A DNA stretch of 64,000 nt from positions 490,371 to 554,370 of the forward strand of contig NZ_JAIUZY010000005.1 of NCBI RefSeq assembly GCF_020171625.1. The letters are read 5' to 3'. The DNA comes from Salipiger bermudensis (GTDB lineage Bacteria; Pseudomonadota; Alphaproteobacteria; Rhodobacterales; Rhodobacteraceae). The notes under the pieces are model-generated. The model was not told the origin of the DNA. It did not search any database and was given only the letters and a program-made list of their open reading frames with translations. The number at the start of each line of letters is the position of its first letter. Positions within the stretch are counted from its first letter, which is position 1. This document shows positions 7,766-16,364 of this stretch, one piece after another. A program made the position numbers and the translations under genes.

Positions 7766-8091
7766 GCCGGCGCCGGCCTCCGGAGCCCTCGGCGCCTTTG
7801 CCCGAACGCGCCCTGTCGGCACCGGTCGGCCTGCCTCCGGCGGGAGTATTTTTGACGAAGAGAAGCCGGGGGCGCGGCGCTTCTGGCTTCTTTGGTTCAA
7901 AAATACCTCGGGGGTGAATTGGCCGCAGGCCAAGAGGGGGCAGCGCCCCCTCATTTCTTCTTTTGGAGGAACATCTACCGGCGTGACACGGGCAAGGCCC
8001 GCGCGCGCGCCGCGCCGATCCGCATAACCGCTGGAAGCCGGGGCGCGCCCGTGGCAAACCAAGCGGGCGCACGGCCAAGGGAGACGCGACC
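7766..8091. other. Gene-free stretch between mbfA and polA
   Basis: 326 bases without a credible gene. It holds the dispersed repeat at 7834-7952 and its hairpins. The last 100 bases before polA are GC-rich (GCCCGCGCGCGCGCC) with no clear promoter; polA may be read from within the repeat or beyond it. Confidence 0.6.
7834..7952. repeat. Dispersed intergenic repeat with inverted arms and two hairpins
   Basis: Left arm 7834-7864 (CGGGAGTATTTTTGACGAAG) and right arm 7882-7914 (GGTTCAAAAATACCTCGGGG) are imperfect inverted copies. They are followed by hairpin TTGGCC-GCA-GGCCAA at 7919-7933 and hairpin GAGGGGGCAGCGCCCCCTC at 7934-7952. The right arm plus the GGGGGCAGCGCCCCC hairpin recurs at 40121-40189, between glcD and glcE. 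Similar elements are common in roseobacter genomes. They may act as terminators or REP-like elements. Confidence 0.75.
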
Positions 8092-10899
8092 ATGACCCAG
8101 TTCGGCAAGGGCTGCCACCTGCATCTGATCGATGGATCGGCTTTCATCTTCCGGGCCTATCACGCCCTGCCGCCGCTGACGCGCAAGTCCGACGGGCTGC
8201 CCATCGGCGCGGTCTCGGGCTTCTGCAACATGCTGCAGAAATACGTCGAGGACAACGCCGGCCCCGAGGCGCCGACCCATGTCGCAGTGATCTTCGACAA
8301 GGGCAGCCACACCTTCCGCAACGATCTCTACGATCTCTACAAGGCCAACCGCGAGGCCATGCCCGAGGATCTGCGGCCGCAGATCCCGCTGACCCGGCGC
8401 GCCACCGAGGCGTTCAACATCGCCTGCAAGGAGCTCGAGGGCTTTGAGGCCGACGACATCATCGCCACGCTGGCGCGGCAGGCGCGCGAGGCCGGCGGGC
8501 GGGTGACGATCATCAGTTCCGACAAGGACCTGATGCAGCTCGTGGGCGACGGGGTCGAGATGCTCGACGCCATGAAGAACCGCCGCATCGACCGCGACGG
8601 CGTGCTGGAGAAGTTCGGCGTCTATCCCGACCGTGTGGTCGACGTGCAGGCACTGGCCGGCGATTCGGTCGACAACGTGCCGGGCGCGCCCGGCATCGGC
8701 ATCAAGACCGCCGCCTTGCTGATCAACGAGTTCGGCTCGCTCGAGGAGCTGCTCGACCGGGCGGAGGAGATCAAGCAGCCGAAACGCCGCCAGACCCTGA
8801 TCGAGAAGCGCGAGCAGATCGAGCTGTCGAAGCGGCTGGTGCAGCTCGACGCCGAGACTCCGCTGGACTTCGGCCTCGACGATCTCGAGGTCAGGGACCC
8901 CGACCCGGAGGTGCTGCTGGGCTTCCTCGCCGAGATGGAGTTCCGCAGCCTCACCAAACGCATCGCGGACTCGCTCGATGCCGAGGCGCCGGTGATCCCC
9001 GATACCGCCCCCGAAGGCGCCAACCCGCCGGAGGAGGGCGCGCCCGAGATGCCGGCGATCACGCCGGACAACTACCTCTGGGTGAAGTCCGCCGAGGATC
9101 TCGCACCGTTCATCGCGGCGGCGCACCAGCGCGGCTGGGTCGCGGTCGACACCGAGACCACGGGGCTCAACGAGATGGCCTGCGACCTCGTCGGCATCTC
9201 GCTCTGCACCGAACCGGGCGAGGCCTGCTACATCCCGCTGGCGCATCGCGGCGACAGCGATGGCGGCCTGTTCGGGGACGGTGATCTCGCCGAGGGGCAG
9301 ATGCCGATGCAGGCGGCGCTGGATCTGCTCAAGCCGCTGCTCGAGGACCCGGCGGTGATGAAGATCGGGCAGAACATGAAATACGACGCCAAGATCTTTG
9401 CCCGCTACGGCGTGCGGATCGCGCCGATCGACGACACCATGCTGATGTCCTACGCGATGAATGCCGGCCTGCACGGCCATGGCATGGACGCGCTCTCGGA
9501 GCGCTACCTGTCGCACACGCCGATCCCGATCAAGGATCTTCTCGGCTCCGGCAAGAAGATGAAGACCTTCGATCAGGTGCCGATCGAGGACGCGGTCAAA
9601 TACGCCGCCGAGGATGCCGACATCACCCTGCGGCTCTGGACCCTGCTCAAGCCGCAGCTGCACCGCAACCACGTCACCCGGGTCTACGAGACCATGGAGC
9701 GCCCGCTGGTGCCGGTGCTGGCCGAGATGGAGATGGCCGGCGTGCAGGTAGACCGTGACACGCTCTCGCGCATGTCGAACGCCTTCAGCCAGAAGATGGC
9801 GGCGCTCGAGGCCGAGATCCACGAGCTGGCCGGCGAGAGCTTCAACGTGGGCAGCCCCAAGCAGCTTGGCGAGATCCTGTTCGACAAGATGGGCCTCGAG
9901 GGCGGCAAGAAGGGCAAGACCGGCGCCTATGCCACCGGCGCCGACGTGCTCGAGGATCTCGCCACCGAGCACGAGCTGCCGGCGCGGGTGCTCGACTGGC
10001 GCCAGCTCTCGAAGCTCAAGTCGACCTATACCGACGCCCTGCAGGAGCACATCAACAAGGAGACGGGCCGGGTTCACACCTCCTACGTGATCTCGGGGGC
10101 CAACACCGGGCGCCTGTCCTCGACCGATCCGAACCTGCAGAACATCCCGGTGCGGTCCGAGGAAGGGCGGCGCATCCGCGAGGCCTTCGTCGCGCCCGAG
10201 GGCAAGACCATCGTGGCGCTCGACTATTCGCAGATCGAGCTGCGCATCCTCGCCCACATGGCCGATATCGATGCGCTCAAGCAGGCCTTCCGCGACGGTC
10301 AGGACATCCACGCCATGACCGCGTCCGAGATGTTCAACGTGCCGATGGACGAGATGACCTCGGAGATCCGCCGGCAGGCCAAGGCAATCAACTTCGGTGT
10401 CATCTACGGCATCTCGGGCTTCGGTCTGGCGCGCAACCTGCGCATCCCGCGCAGCGAGGCACAGGGCTTCATCGACCGCTATTTCGAGCGCTTCCCGGGT
10501 ATCCGGACCTACATGGACGACACCGTGGCCTTCGCCAAGGAGCACAAGCGCGTCGAGACACTGTTCGGCCGGGTGATCCACACCCCCGAGATCGCCGCCA
10601 AGGGCCCGCGCGCGGGCTTTGCCAAGCGCGCCGCGATCAACGCCCCGATCCAGGGCACCGCCGCCGACATCATCCGGCGCGCGATGATCCGGATGCCCGA
10701 GGCCATCGAGACGCTACCCGCGACCATGCTGCTGCAGGTGCATGACGAACTGATCTTCGAGGTCGAGAAGGGCGCCGAGGACGATCTCATCGCAGCCGCG
10801 CGTACGGTCATGGAGGGCGCCGCCGAGCCGGTGGTGAAGCTCGACGTGCCGCTGGTGGTCGATGCCGGGCAGGGCAAAAGCTGGGCCGAGGCGCACTGA
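8092..10899 (+). CDS. polA: DNA polymerase I
   Basis: 935 residues with all three domains. Residues 1-300 are the 5'-3' exonuclease (LIDGSAFIFRAYHA, GFEADDIIATLA, DSVDNVPGAPGIGIKTA). Residues about 325-530 are the 3'-5' proofreading exonuclease with intact acidic residues (D353 and E355 in VDTETTG, later YAAEDADITLRL). Residues about 540-935 are the family A polymerase: motif A DYSQIELRI with D711, the O-helix RRQAKAINFGVIYGISGFGL, and motif C HDEL (H884, D885). It acts in Okazaki-fragment maturation and repair. The length is normal and proofreading looks intact. The subtilase gene converges on it after 18 bases. Confidence 0.98.
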   Translation: MTQFGKGCHLHLIDGSAFIFRAYHALPPLTRKSDGLPIGAVSGFCNMLQKYVEDNAGPEAPTHVAVIFDKGSHTFRNDLYDLYKANREAMPEDLRPQIPLTRRATEAFNIACKELEGFEADDIIATLARQAREAGGRVTIISSDKDLMQLVGDGVEMLDAMKNRRIDRDGVLEKFGVYPDRVVDVQALAGDSVDNVPGAPGIGIKTAALLINEFGSLEELLDRAEEIKQPKRRQTLIEKREQIELSKRLVQLDAETPLDFGLDDLEVRDPDPEVLLGFLAEMEFRSLTKRIADSLDAEAPVIPDTAPEGANPPEEGAPEMPAITPDNYLWVKSAEDLAPFIAAAHQRGWVAVDTETTGLNEMACDLVGISLCTEPGEACYIPLAHRGDSDGGLFGDGDLAEGQMPMQAALDLLKPLLEDPAVMKIGQNMKYDAKIFARYGVRIAPIDDTMLMSYAMNAGLHGHGMDALSERYLSHTPIPIKDLLGSGKKMKTFDQVPIEDAVKYAAEDADITLRLWTLLKPQLHRNHVTRVYETMERPLVPVLAEMEMAGVQVDRDTLSRMSNAFSQKMAALEAEIHELAGESFNVGSPKQLGEILFDKMGLEGGKKGKTGAYATGADVLEDLATEHELPARVLDWRQLSKLKSTYTDALQEHINKETGRVHTSYVISGANTGRLSSTDPNLQNIPVRSEEGRRIREAFVAPEGKTIVALDYSQIELRILAHMADIDALKQAFRDGQDIHAMTASEMFNVPMDEMTSEIRRQAKAINFGVIYGISGFGLARNLRIPRSEAQGFIDRYFERFPGIRTYMDDTVAFAKEHKRVETLFGRVIHTPEIAAKGPRAGFAKRAAINAPIQGTAADIIRRAMIRMPEAIETLPATMLLQVHDELIFEVEKGAEDDLIAAARTVMEGAAEPVVKLDVPLVVDAGQGKSWAEAH

Positions 10900-10917
10900 G
10901 GCGCCCTTGTCCCGCGC

Positions 10918-12144
10918 CTAGCCGATGGCCATGGCGGGCGCCTGCACCAGCCCCTGGCCGCGATCCAGCGCATCGGTCGCCGGGTCGATGGGGGCGGTGG
11001 TGCAGGTCGCCAGCAGCCGCGCCTGCACCGCCCCGGCAAAGGCGGGGTTGCCCGAGGCGCGCTGCGCCTCCCACCACAGCGCCGCGATGCCGGCCACGTG
11101 CGGGCAGGCCATCGAGGTGCCGTTGAGCGGCCGCAGCCCGCCGCCGATCGCCGCAGAGATCACGTTGACCCCGGGGCCAGACACGGTCGGGTTGGTGTTC
11201 GAGAATGAGGCGACGTTCAGCCCGGCGGGTCCCTGTCCCAGCGCGCCCACCGAGACCACGCCAAAGGCGGCGGCCGGCAGCGAGGCCGAAACCTCGAACT
11301 CCGGATCGATGTTGCGCCGGCTCTCGTTGCCGGCGGCGGCACAGACCACCGTGCCGCCCGAGAACGCCGCCTGCGCGCGCAGCATGTCCATCAGCGCATC
11401 GAACATGCGCAGGTTCTGGCGGTAGGCCTCGAGCGCGGCGGACCCCGCCAGCAGCGTCGGCCAGCCCTGATCGACAAGGCGCTCGACAAGGCCCGGAAAG
11501 TCGAAGCCGAGCGACATGGAAATCACCTGCGCCTGCTCGTCAGAGGCCCACTTGATCGCCCGAAACAGCATGTCCGACGTGCCGCTGCCGTCGTCACCCA
11601 GAACCTTGCCGATCAGCGCATCGGTGACGCCGCGCGCGACGCCGATGCGGGTGCCGTCGACATCGCGCCCGAACACCGTGCCGGCGCAATGGGTGCCGTG
11701 GCCGTTGGCATCCTCGATGCCCGAGCCGGCGAAATCGCGGGTGTGGAGGGAGACACCGGCAAAGGCCGGGTGGCCAATGTCGATGCCGGTATCGAGCACC
11801 GCCACGCGCACCCCGGCGCCGGTGAAGGCCGTCACGTCCGCGCCGACCGCCGCGATTCCCCATGCCGCCTCGGCCTCCTCGGCGCGCACCTCGTCGAGCG
11901 GCTGCGGCTCGATCAGCCGGGTCGGCATCTCGCGGGCCACCGCGGTCACGCCCGGGTCGCGGCTCACGTCACGCAGATCCCGTGCGCTCAGCTCGGCGCA
12001 TTCGAGCTTGGGTGCCGGCGGGACCGGAGACGCCATCGGCGCATCGAGGCTGCCGGTCCCGAAGCCCGGCGCGCTCGGCGGGGCCGCGTGGCGCGGGGCG
12101 CGATTGCGAAGCGGGGCGTTTTCGTCGCGCAGGATAACAAACAT
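10918..12144 (-). CDS. S8 family (subtilisin-like) serine peptidase without signal peptide
   Basis: 408 residues from the ATG at 12144; the frame extends ten residues further to 12174 but MFVILRDENAP is the natural start. The triad is complete: D118 in VAVLDTG, H149 in NGHGTHCAG, S344 in NGTSMACPHVAG; N273 in AAAGNES is the oxyanion residue. Residues 1-85 form an N-terminal extension or propeptide that is Pro/Ala-rich, with no signal peptide or membrane helix. An insertion lies between the His and Asn blocks (about 210-265). This suggests an intracellular protease or non-classical export. Substrate unknown. The PfkB kinase gene lies 99 bases upstream on the same strand. Confidence 0.9.
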   Translation of the reverse strand: MFVILRDENAPLRNRAPRHAAPPSAPGFGTGSLDAPMASPVPPAPKLECAELSARDLRDVSRDPGVTAVAREMPTRLIEPQPLDEVRAEEAEAAWGIAAVGADVTAFTGAGVRVAVLDTGIDIGHPAFAGVSLHTRDFAGSGIEDANGHGTHCAGTVFGRDVDGTRIGVARGVTDALIGKVLGDDGSGTSDMLFRAIKWASDEQAQVISMSLGFDFPGLVERLVDQGWPTLLAGSAALEAYRQNLRMFDALMDMLRAQAAFSGGTVVCAAAGNESRRNIDPEFEVSASLPAAAFGVVSVGALGQGPAGLNVASFSNTNPTVSGPGVNVISAAIGGGLRPLNGTSMACPHVAGIAALWWEAQRASGNPAFAGAVQARLLATCTTAPIDPATDALDRGQGLVQAPAMAIG

Positions 12145-12243
12145 GGCAACACTCGCTCTACAGGGGATGTCCAATAGGGCGATGGTACAGCCAGAGGTTG
12201 ATTCAGCGAAGCGCCTCCGCGTGAACCGGTCGTAAAAAGCGCC

Positions 12244-13257
12244 TTAGATCAGGTTGTTCTTCCGAAACAGGGCTTTCAGGTCGGCCTCCGGGCGGGGCCC
12301 CATATGGCTGATGACCTCGGAGGCGGCCACGGTGCCCATGCGGCCCGCGGTTGCCATGTCGGCGCCGGTGGCGAGACCGTACAGGAAGCCGGCGGCGAAC
12401 TGGTCGCCCGCGCCGGTGGCGTCGACCGGAACCACCTTCGTGACCGGCACGTCGGTGCGCACGCCATCCTTGACGATGCTCACGCCATCGCCCGAGCGGG
12501 TGCAGACCACCAGCGGGCAGACCTCGGCGACCCGCGCGAGGTCCTTGTCGAGATTGTCGTCCTGATAGAGCGAGCGGATCTCGGCCTCGTTGCCGATGAC
12601 ATAATCCATCTCGTTGGCGATCAGGCTCAGGAAGTCCTCGCGGTGGCGTTCGACGCAGAACGGGTCCGAGATCGCGATCCCGGCAAGGCCGCCGGCCTTG
12701 CGGCAGGTGCGGGCGGCGCGCAGGAACGCCTCCTTGCCCTTGGGCTTGTCGTAGAGATACCCCTCGAGGAAGATGATCTCTGCCTGGCCGGCGATCTCCT
12801 CGGCGACGTCCTCGGGGCCAAGCTCGGCCGAGATGCCGAGATAGGTGTTCATCGAGCGCTCGCCGTCGGGCGAGACGAAGATCATCGAGCGCGAGGTCGG
12901 CAGCTCGCCGCCCGCGACCGGCGGGTTGACGAAATCGGTGCCGCCCTTCTCCATCGCATCCGCGTAGAAGCGCCCCAGCGCGTCGTCGCGCACGCGTCCG
13001 AAAAAGCCCGTGCGCAGACCGAGATTGCCAAGCCCCGCCAGAGAGTTAGCCACCGAGCCGCCGGCCGCCTGAACGCGGTTCTCCATGGCGCCGTAAAGCT
13101 GTTCGGCGCGCTCGCGCTCGACCAGCTGCATGATGCCCTTCTCGATCCCCATCATCTCGAGGAAACTGTCATCCGAGCGGGTCAGCACGTCGACGATGGC
13201 GTTGCCGATGCCAAGAACCTGGTACTTCTTGGTCGGATGCTGCGGGGTCAGGGTCAT
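12244..13257 (-). CDS. PfkB family carbohydrate/nucleoside kinase, probably adenosine kinase
   Basis: 337 residues. The N-terminus (YQVLGIGNAIVDVLTRSDDSFLE) and the body (GGSVANSLAGLGNLGLRTGFFGRVRDD) match PfkB sugar kinases. The C-terminal signature DATGAGDQFAAGFLYGLATG carries the catalytic Asp of the GAGD anion hole. The overall sequence is closest to the adenosine-kinase-like branch common in Rhodobacterales, which phosphorylates a nucleoside or sugar with ATP; the exact substrate is inferred only. Its ATG overlaps the nth stop codon (ATGA), so it is translationally coupled to nth. Confidence 0.88.
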   Translation of the reverse strand: MTLTPQHPTKKYQVLGIGNAIVDVLTRSDDSFLEMMGIEKGIMQLVERERAEQLYGAMENRVQAAGGSVANSLAGLGNLGLRTGFFGRVRDDALGRFYADAMEKGGTDFVNPPVAGGELPTSRSMIFVSPDGERSMNTYLGISAELGPEDVAEEIAGQAEIIFLEGYLYDKPKGKEAFLRAARTCRKAGGLAGIAISDPFCVERHREDFLSLIANEMDYVIGNEAEIRSLYQDDNLDKDLARVAEVCPLVVCTRSGDGVSIVKDGVRTDVPVTKVVPVDATGAGDQFAAGFLYGLATGADMATAGRMGTVAASEVISHMGPRPEADLKALFRKNNLI

Positions 13258-13898
13258 ACGGTCTTGTCCTCGAACTGGCAGAGGTCGCGGATCAGGCAGG
13301 CCTGACATTTCGGCTTGCGCGCGACGCAGGTGTATCGCCCGTGCAGGATCAGCCAGTGATGCGCGTGATGCTGGAAATCCACGGGAATGTTGTCTTCGAT
13401 GGCGCGCTCCACGGCCACCACATCTTTGCCGGGGCAGATGCCCGAGCGGTTGCCGACGCGGAAGATATGGGTGTCGACCGCCTGCGCCGGGTAATGCCAC
13501 CACATGTTTAACACAACGTTGGCGGTCTTGCGTCCGACGCCGGGCAGGCTCTCGAGCGCGGCGCGCGAGCACGGCACCTCGCCGCCATACTGCTCGTGCA
13601 GGATCTTCGACAGCTTGATGACGTTCTTGGCCTTGTTGCGGTAGAGGCCGATGGTCTTGATGTGCTCGATCACGCCCTCTTCGCCGAGCGCGAGCATCTT
13701 CTCGGGCGTGTCGGCGATCTTGAACAACTCGCGCGTTGCCTTGTTGACGCCGGCATCGGTGGCCTGAGCGGAGAGCGCGACCGCCACCACCAGCGTGTAG
13801 GCGTTGACGTGGTCGAGCTCGCCCTTGGGCTCGGGCTCGGCCTCGTGAAAGCGGGTGAAGATCTCGCGCAGGGTATGATAATCGAGCTGCTTGGCCAT
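13254..13898 (-). CDS. nth: Endonuclease III (DNA glycosylase/AP lyase)
   Basis: 214 residues. Removes oxidised pyrimidines and cleaves the AP site in base-excision repair. The helix-hairpin-helix LPGVGRKTANVVL carries catalytic K124; VDTHIFRV carries catalytic D142; the [4Fe-4S] cysteines are C191, C198, C201 and C207 (C-x6-C-x2-C-x5-C). The frame continues upstream to 13934, but the ATG at 13898 (MAKQLDYHTLREIF) gives the family's usual N-terminus. No strong ribosome site is visible. Its stop overlaps the start of the PfkB kinase gene. Confidence 0.96.
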   Translation of the reverse strand: MAKQLDYHTLREIFTRFHEAEPEPKGELDHVNAYTLVVAVALSAQATDAGVNKATRELFKIADTPEKMLALGEEGVIEHIKTIGLYRNKAKNVIKLSKILHEQYGGEVPCSRAALESLPGVGRKTANVVLNMWWHYPAQAVDTHIFRVGNRSGICPGKDVVAVERAIEDNIPVDFQHHAHHWLILHGRYTCVARKPKCQACLIRDLCQFEDKTV

Positions 13899-14139
13899 GC
13901 CACGGGATATGAAACGCTTTTCCCGCTGCGGCAACCCGTTTGCGCGTGAGGACGCAGCGATCGTGGCGGTCTGCGCCGGGCCGTGCGGCGCCTGTGGGAC
14001 GGCGAGACACAGCCTATGGTTTAGTGGTCTCTATCTGAAATTGTATTTTTATGATAGAAACACCCACGGCGGCGGCCCCCATTTTCGCTCTGCCCGCCGC
14101 TTATTTTTTGACGTCACAATTTATTCGAGGAATTTAGCC

Positions 14140-15255
14140 ATGTTGAATGCAGAGGCCGTGAGCCGTGCGAAGACTCGCCATATCGAGATCGCCAAACCCT
14201 TCGACGATGACCTCGGGCCGCTGAAGCTCTTGCCGGGGATCTGGAAGAACACCAACGCCGAGGTCCCGTTCGGCTGGAACTGCATCGCGCTTCCCTTCGT
14301 CACCGATCCGCCGCCCGCCGGGTTCAATTACCGGCTGATGGTCAACCACTACCGCGAGACGCTGCAGTTCTTCACCGCCGACAAGGGCGCGCCCAACCGC
14401 GGCATCCAGCGTGATGCCGGTGGACCGAGCGATCTCGACCAGTTGGTCGTGGCGCTCGACTACCAGCAGCTTGTCGAGCAGGTGGCGGTCGACGAGTTTC
14501 CTAAGAGCGGCCCCGATCTCGCCAGCGACAAACTGGCCGATCCCGGTGCGGCGATCCACCACGAACCCGGTCTGTTCCTGTTCATGACCAACCACACCAC
14601 CGACGGCATCAACATCGCCCGGCTCGGCACGGTGCCGCATGGCGACTCGCTGCTGGCGCTGGGGCGCTTCGATGCCGCGGTCGACATTTTCGACGGCCCG
14701 CCCGATATCCCGGCCGTGAACGGCTTCCCCGATGGGGTCATGTTGCCGCGCGACGACACCGCCGGTGGGGCGAACGACGTGCTGACGCCGCTCGAAAGCC
14801 CCTATATGGCGCCCTACAAGCACTTCCACGACACCCCGTTCTTCGGCACCGTCCCCGCGGGGACAGCGGGCTTTCCCGGCTTCAACCCGGTGCACCCCGA
14901 AGAGCTCCTGCGCGGCGCCCAGCCGGACCCCGGCAAGGTGAAGCGGACCACCCGGCTCGACATGACCACCAGCGCCACCGAGGCGGCGGGTATCCTTAAC
15001 ATTCCGTTTATCGTCAAGCACGCCAACGCGACCTCGATGAACGCGACCTTCTGGATCATGGAGCTTGATGAGCCGGGGGTCGGCGACGAGCCCAAGCTGG
15101 TGATGCAGTACCTGCAGGTGGTGATGCTCGACTTCTTCCCGCGCCGCGACGGCATCCCGGGCCTGATCGGCTGGCCGCATGTCTCGATCAACACGCTCGA
15201 GAAGGTCGCAAACGTGGAGCAGGACGCCGAGGTGCTGACCTCCGACGAGTACTGA
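14140..15255 (+). CDS. Uncharacterised 371-residue protein of a sparse family sometimes labelled heme-binding-like
   Basis: Function not known. From memory it belongs to a family marked by LPGxW near the N-terminus, YRETLQF...APNRGI, a middle IHHEPGLFLF, TVPHGDSLLALG, ATFWIMELDEP, MQYLQVVMLDF and a terminal IGWPHVSINTLEK. All of these are present here. Some relatives are annotated heme-binding, apparently by likeness of LPGxW to the nitrobindin-type barrel; that is not shown here. There is no signal peptide or membrane segment. The ATG at 14140 follows CGAGGAA. The 240-base upstream region is unusually AT-rich for this chromosome, suggesting a strong promoter or transferred DNA. Confidence 0.7.
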   Translation: MLNAEAVSRAKTRHIEIAKPFDDDLGPLKLLPGIWKNTNAEVPFGWNCIALPFVTDPPPAGFNYRLMVNHYRETLQFFTADKGAPNRGIQRDAGGPSDLDQLVVALDYQQLVEQVAVDEFPKSGPDLASDKLADPGAAIHHEPGLFLFMTNHTTDGINIARLGTVPHGDSLLALGRFDAAVDIFDGPPDIPAVNGFPDGVMLPRDDTAGGANDVLTPLESPYMAPYKHFHDTPFFGTVPAGTAGFPGFNPVHPEELLRGAQPDPGKVKRTTRLDMTTSATEAAGILNIPFIVKHANATSMNATFWIMELDEPGVGDEPKLVMQYLQVVMLDFFPRRDGIPGLIGWPHVSINTLEKVANVEQDAEVLTSDEY

Positions 15256-15287
15256 CGGAAAGGCAAGCCGGGCGCGCCCCGCCCGGT

Positions 15288-15326
15288 CGCGACCCGGTGC
15301 GCCGAAAGCGCAGGAACCGGGTCGCG
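15288..15326 (+). terminator. Long hairpin after the 371-residue protein
   Basis: CGCGACCCGGT (15288-15298) and ACCGGGTCGCG (15316-15326) form a perfect 11-bp stem. The loop contains a second short stem GCGC-CGAAA-GCGC. It starts 33 bases after the stop codon at 15255. No T-run follows, so termination efficiency is uncertain. Confidence 0.5.
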
Positions 15327-15375
15327 CACGCATGTCCTGCGGCATAGTCTGGTGTGGCACTACGGGAGCCGGATC

Positions 15376-16233
15376 ATGTCTGAGACGTCGCAAGGGTATC
15401 ACTACGAGGTCATGCGTCGCGCCATCGAGATGGTCGACGCCGCCGGGCCGCAGGCGACGCTGGAGGAACTGGCGGCGGGCATGGGCATGAGCCCGGCACA
15501 TTTCCAGCGGCTGTTCTCGCGTTGGGCCGGTGTGTCTCCGAAGCGCTTCCAGCAGTACCTGACGCTCGGGCACGCCAAGGCCCTGCTCTCCGAGCGCTTC
15601 ACCACGCTCGAGACCGCGCACGCGGCCGGACTCTCGGGCGGCGGGCGGCTCCACGACCTGTTCCTGCGCTGGGAGGCGATGAGTCCCGGGGCCTATGGGC
15701 GCGGCGGAGAGGGCCTGACGATTCGCTGGGGCTGGTTCGACAGCCTCTTCGGCCGCGCGCTGGTGATGGCGACCGAGAGCGGGATCTGCGGCATCGGCTT
15801 TGCCTCCGAGGCGGGGGAGGCGGCCACCATGGCGGATCTGCAGGGCCGCTGGCCCGGCGCCGCCTATGTCGAGGACGGGCCGGCGCTCGAGGGCTGGGCG
15901 CAGGCGGCGTTCGGACGGGCCGGCGGCGAGGTGCCTCTGGTGCTCATCGGCGCGCCGTTCCAGATCAAGGTCTGGGAGGCGCTGATGCGGGTGCCCTCGG
16001 GCCATGTCACCACATATTCCGAGATTGCGCAGGCAGTTGGCAGCCCCAAGGCGGTGCGCGCGGTGGGCACGGCGGTCGGGCGCAACCCGGTGTCGCTGCT
16101 GATCCCCTGCCACCGGGCGCTGCGCAAGTCCGGCGGCCTTGGCGGGTATCACTGGGGGCTGCCGGTCAAGCGCGCCATCCTCGCGTGGGAAGCGGCACGG
16201 CTCGAGGCCCGGGAAGCGGTTGCATCACCGTGA
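15376..16233 (+). CDS. Ada-like protein: AraC-type HTH plus O6-methylguanine-DNA methyltransferase
   Basis: 285 residues from the ATG at 15376. Residues 10-105 are an AraC-type DNA-binding domain (TLEELAAGMGMSPAHFQRLFSRWAGVSPKRFQQYL). Residues about 118-270 are the suicide methyltransferase with the signature LLIPCHRAL and acceptor C245, plus VPSGHVTTYSEIA. It removes methyl groups from O6-methylguanine by self-methylation. The N-terminal zinc/phosphotriester domain (Cys38 of E. coli Ada) is missing, so it cannot sense methylphosphotriesters in the Ada manner. This short architecture is common in alphaproteobacteria. The second AraC-like helix pair is degenerate (AHAAGLSGGGRLHDLF). Confidence 0.92.
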   Translation: MSETSQGYHYEVMRRAIEMVDAAGPQATLEELAAGMGMSPAHFQRLFSRWAGVSPKRFQQYLTLGHAKALLSERFTTLETAHAAGLSGGGRLHDLFLRWEAMSPGAYGRGGEGLTIRWGWFDSLFGRALVMATESGICGIGFASEAGEAATMADLQGRWPGAAYVEDGPALEGWAQAAFGRAGGEVPLVLIGAPFQIKVWEALMRVPSGHVTTYSEIAQAVGSPKAVRAVGTAVGRNPVSLLIPCHRALRKSGGLGGYHWGLPVKRAILAWEAARLEAREAVASP

Positions 16234-16364
16234 TGTGAGGCCCCGGATGGGCAAAGACCCGCCGACACCCACGTGACAGCGCTGTTGGTCCGTTGCATGG
16301 TCGATCTATAACTGAGGAGGAGCGCCCCCGCGCCGCGGGGGCCACAACGATCAAGAGGCACACC

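Noticed and set aside
7975..10581. 868-codon leftward frame opposite polA
   Set aside because: polA is certain on the other strand, and this frame has no recognisable domain.
14107..14135. TTGACG as a -35 for the 371-residue protein gene
   Set aside because: The matching -10 would fall almost on the start codon, leaving no room for a leader or ribosome site.
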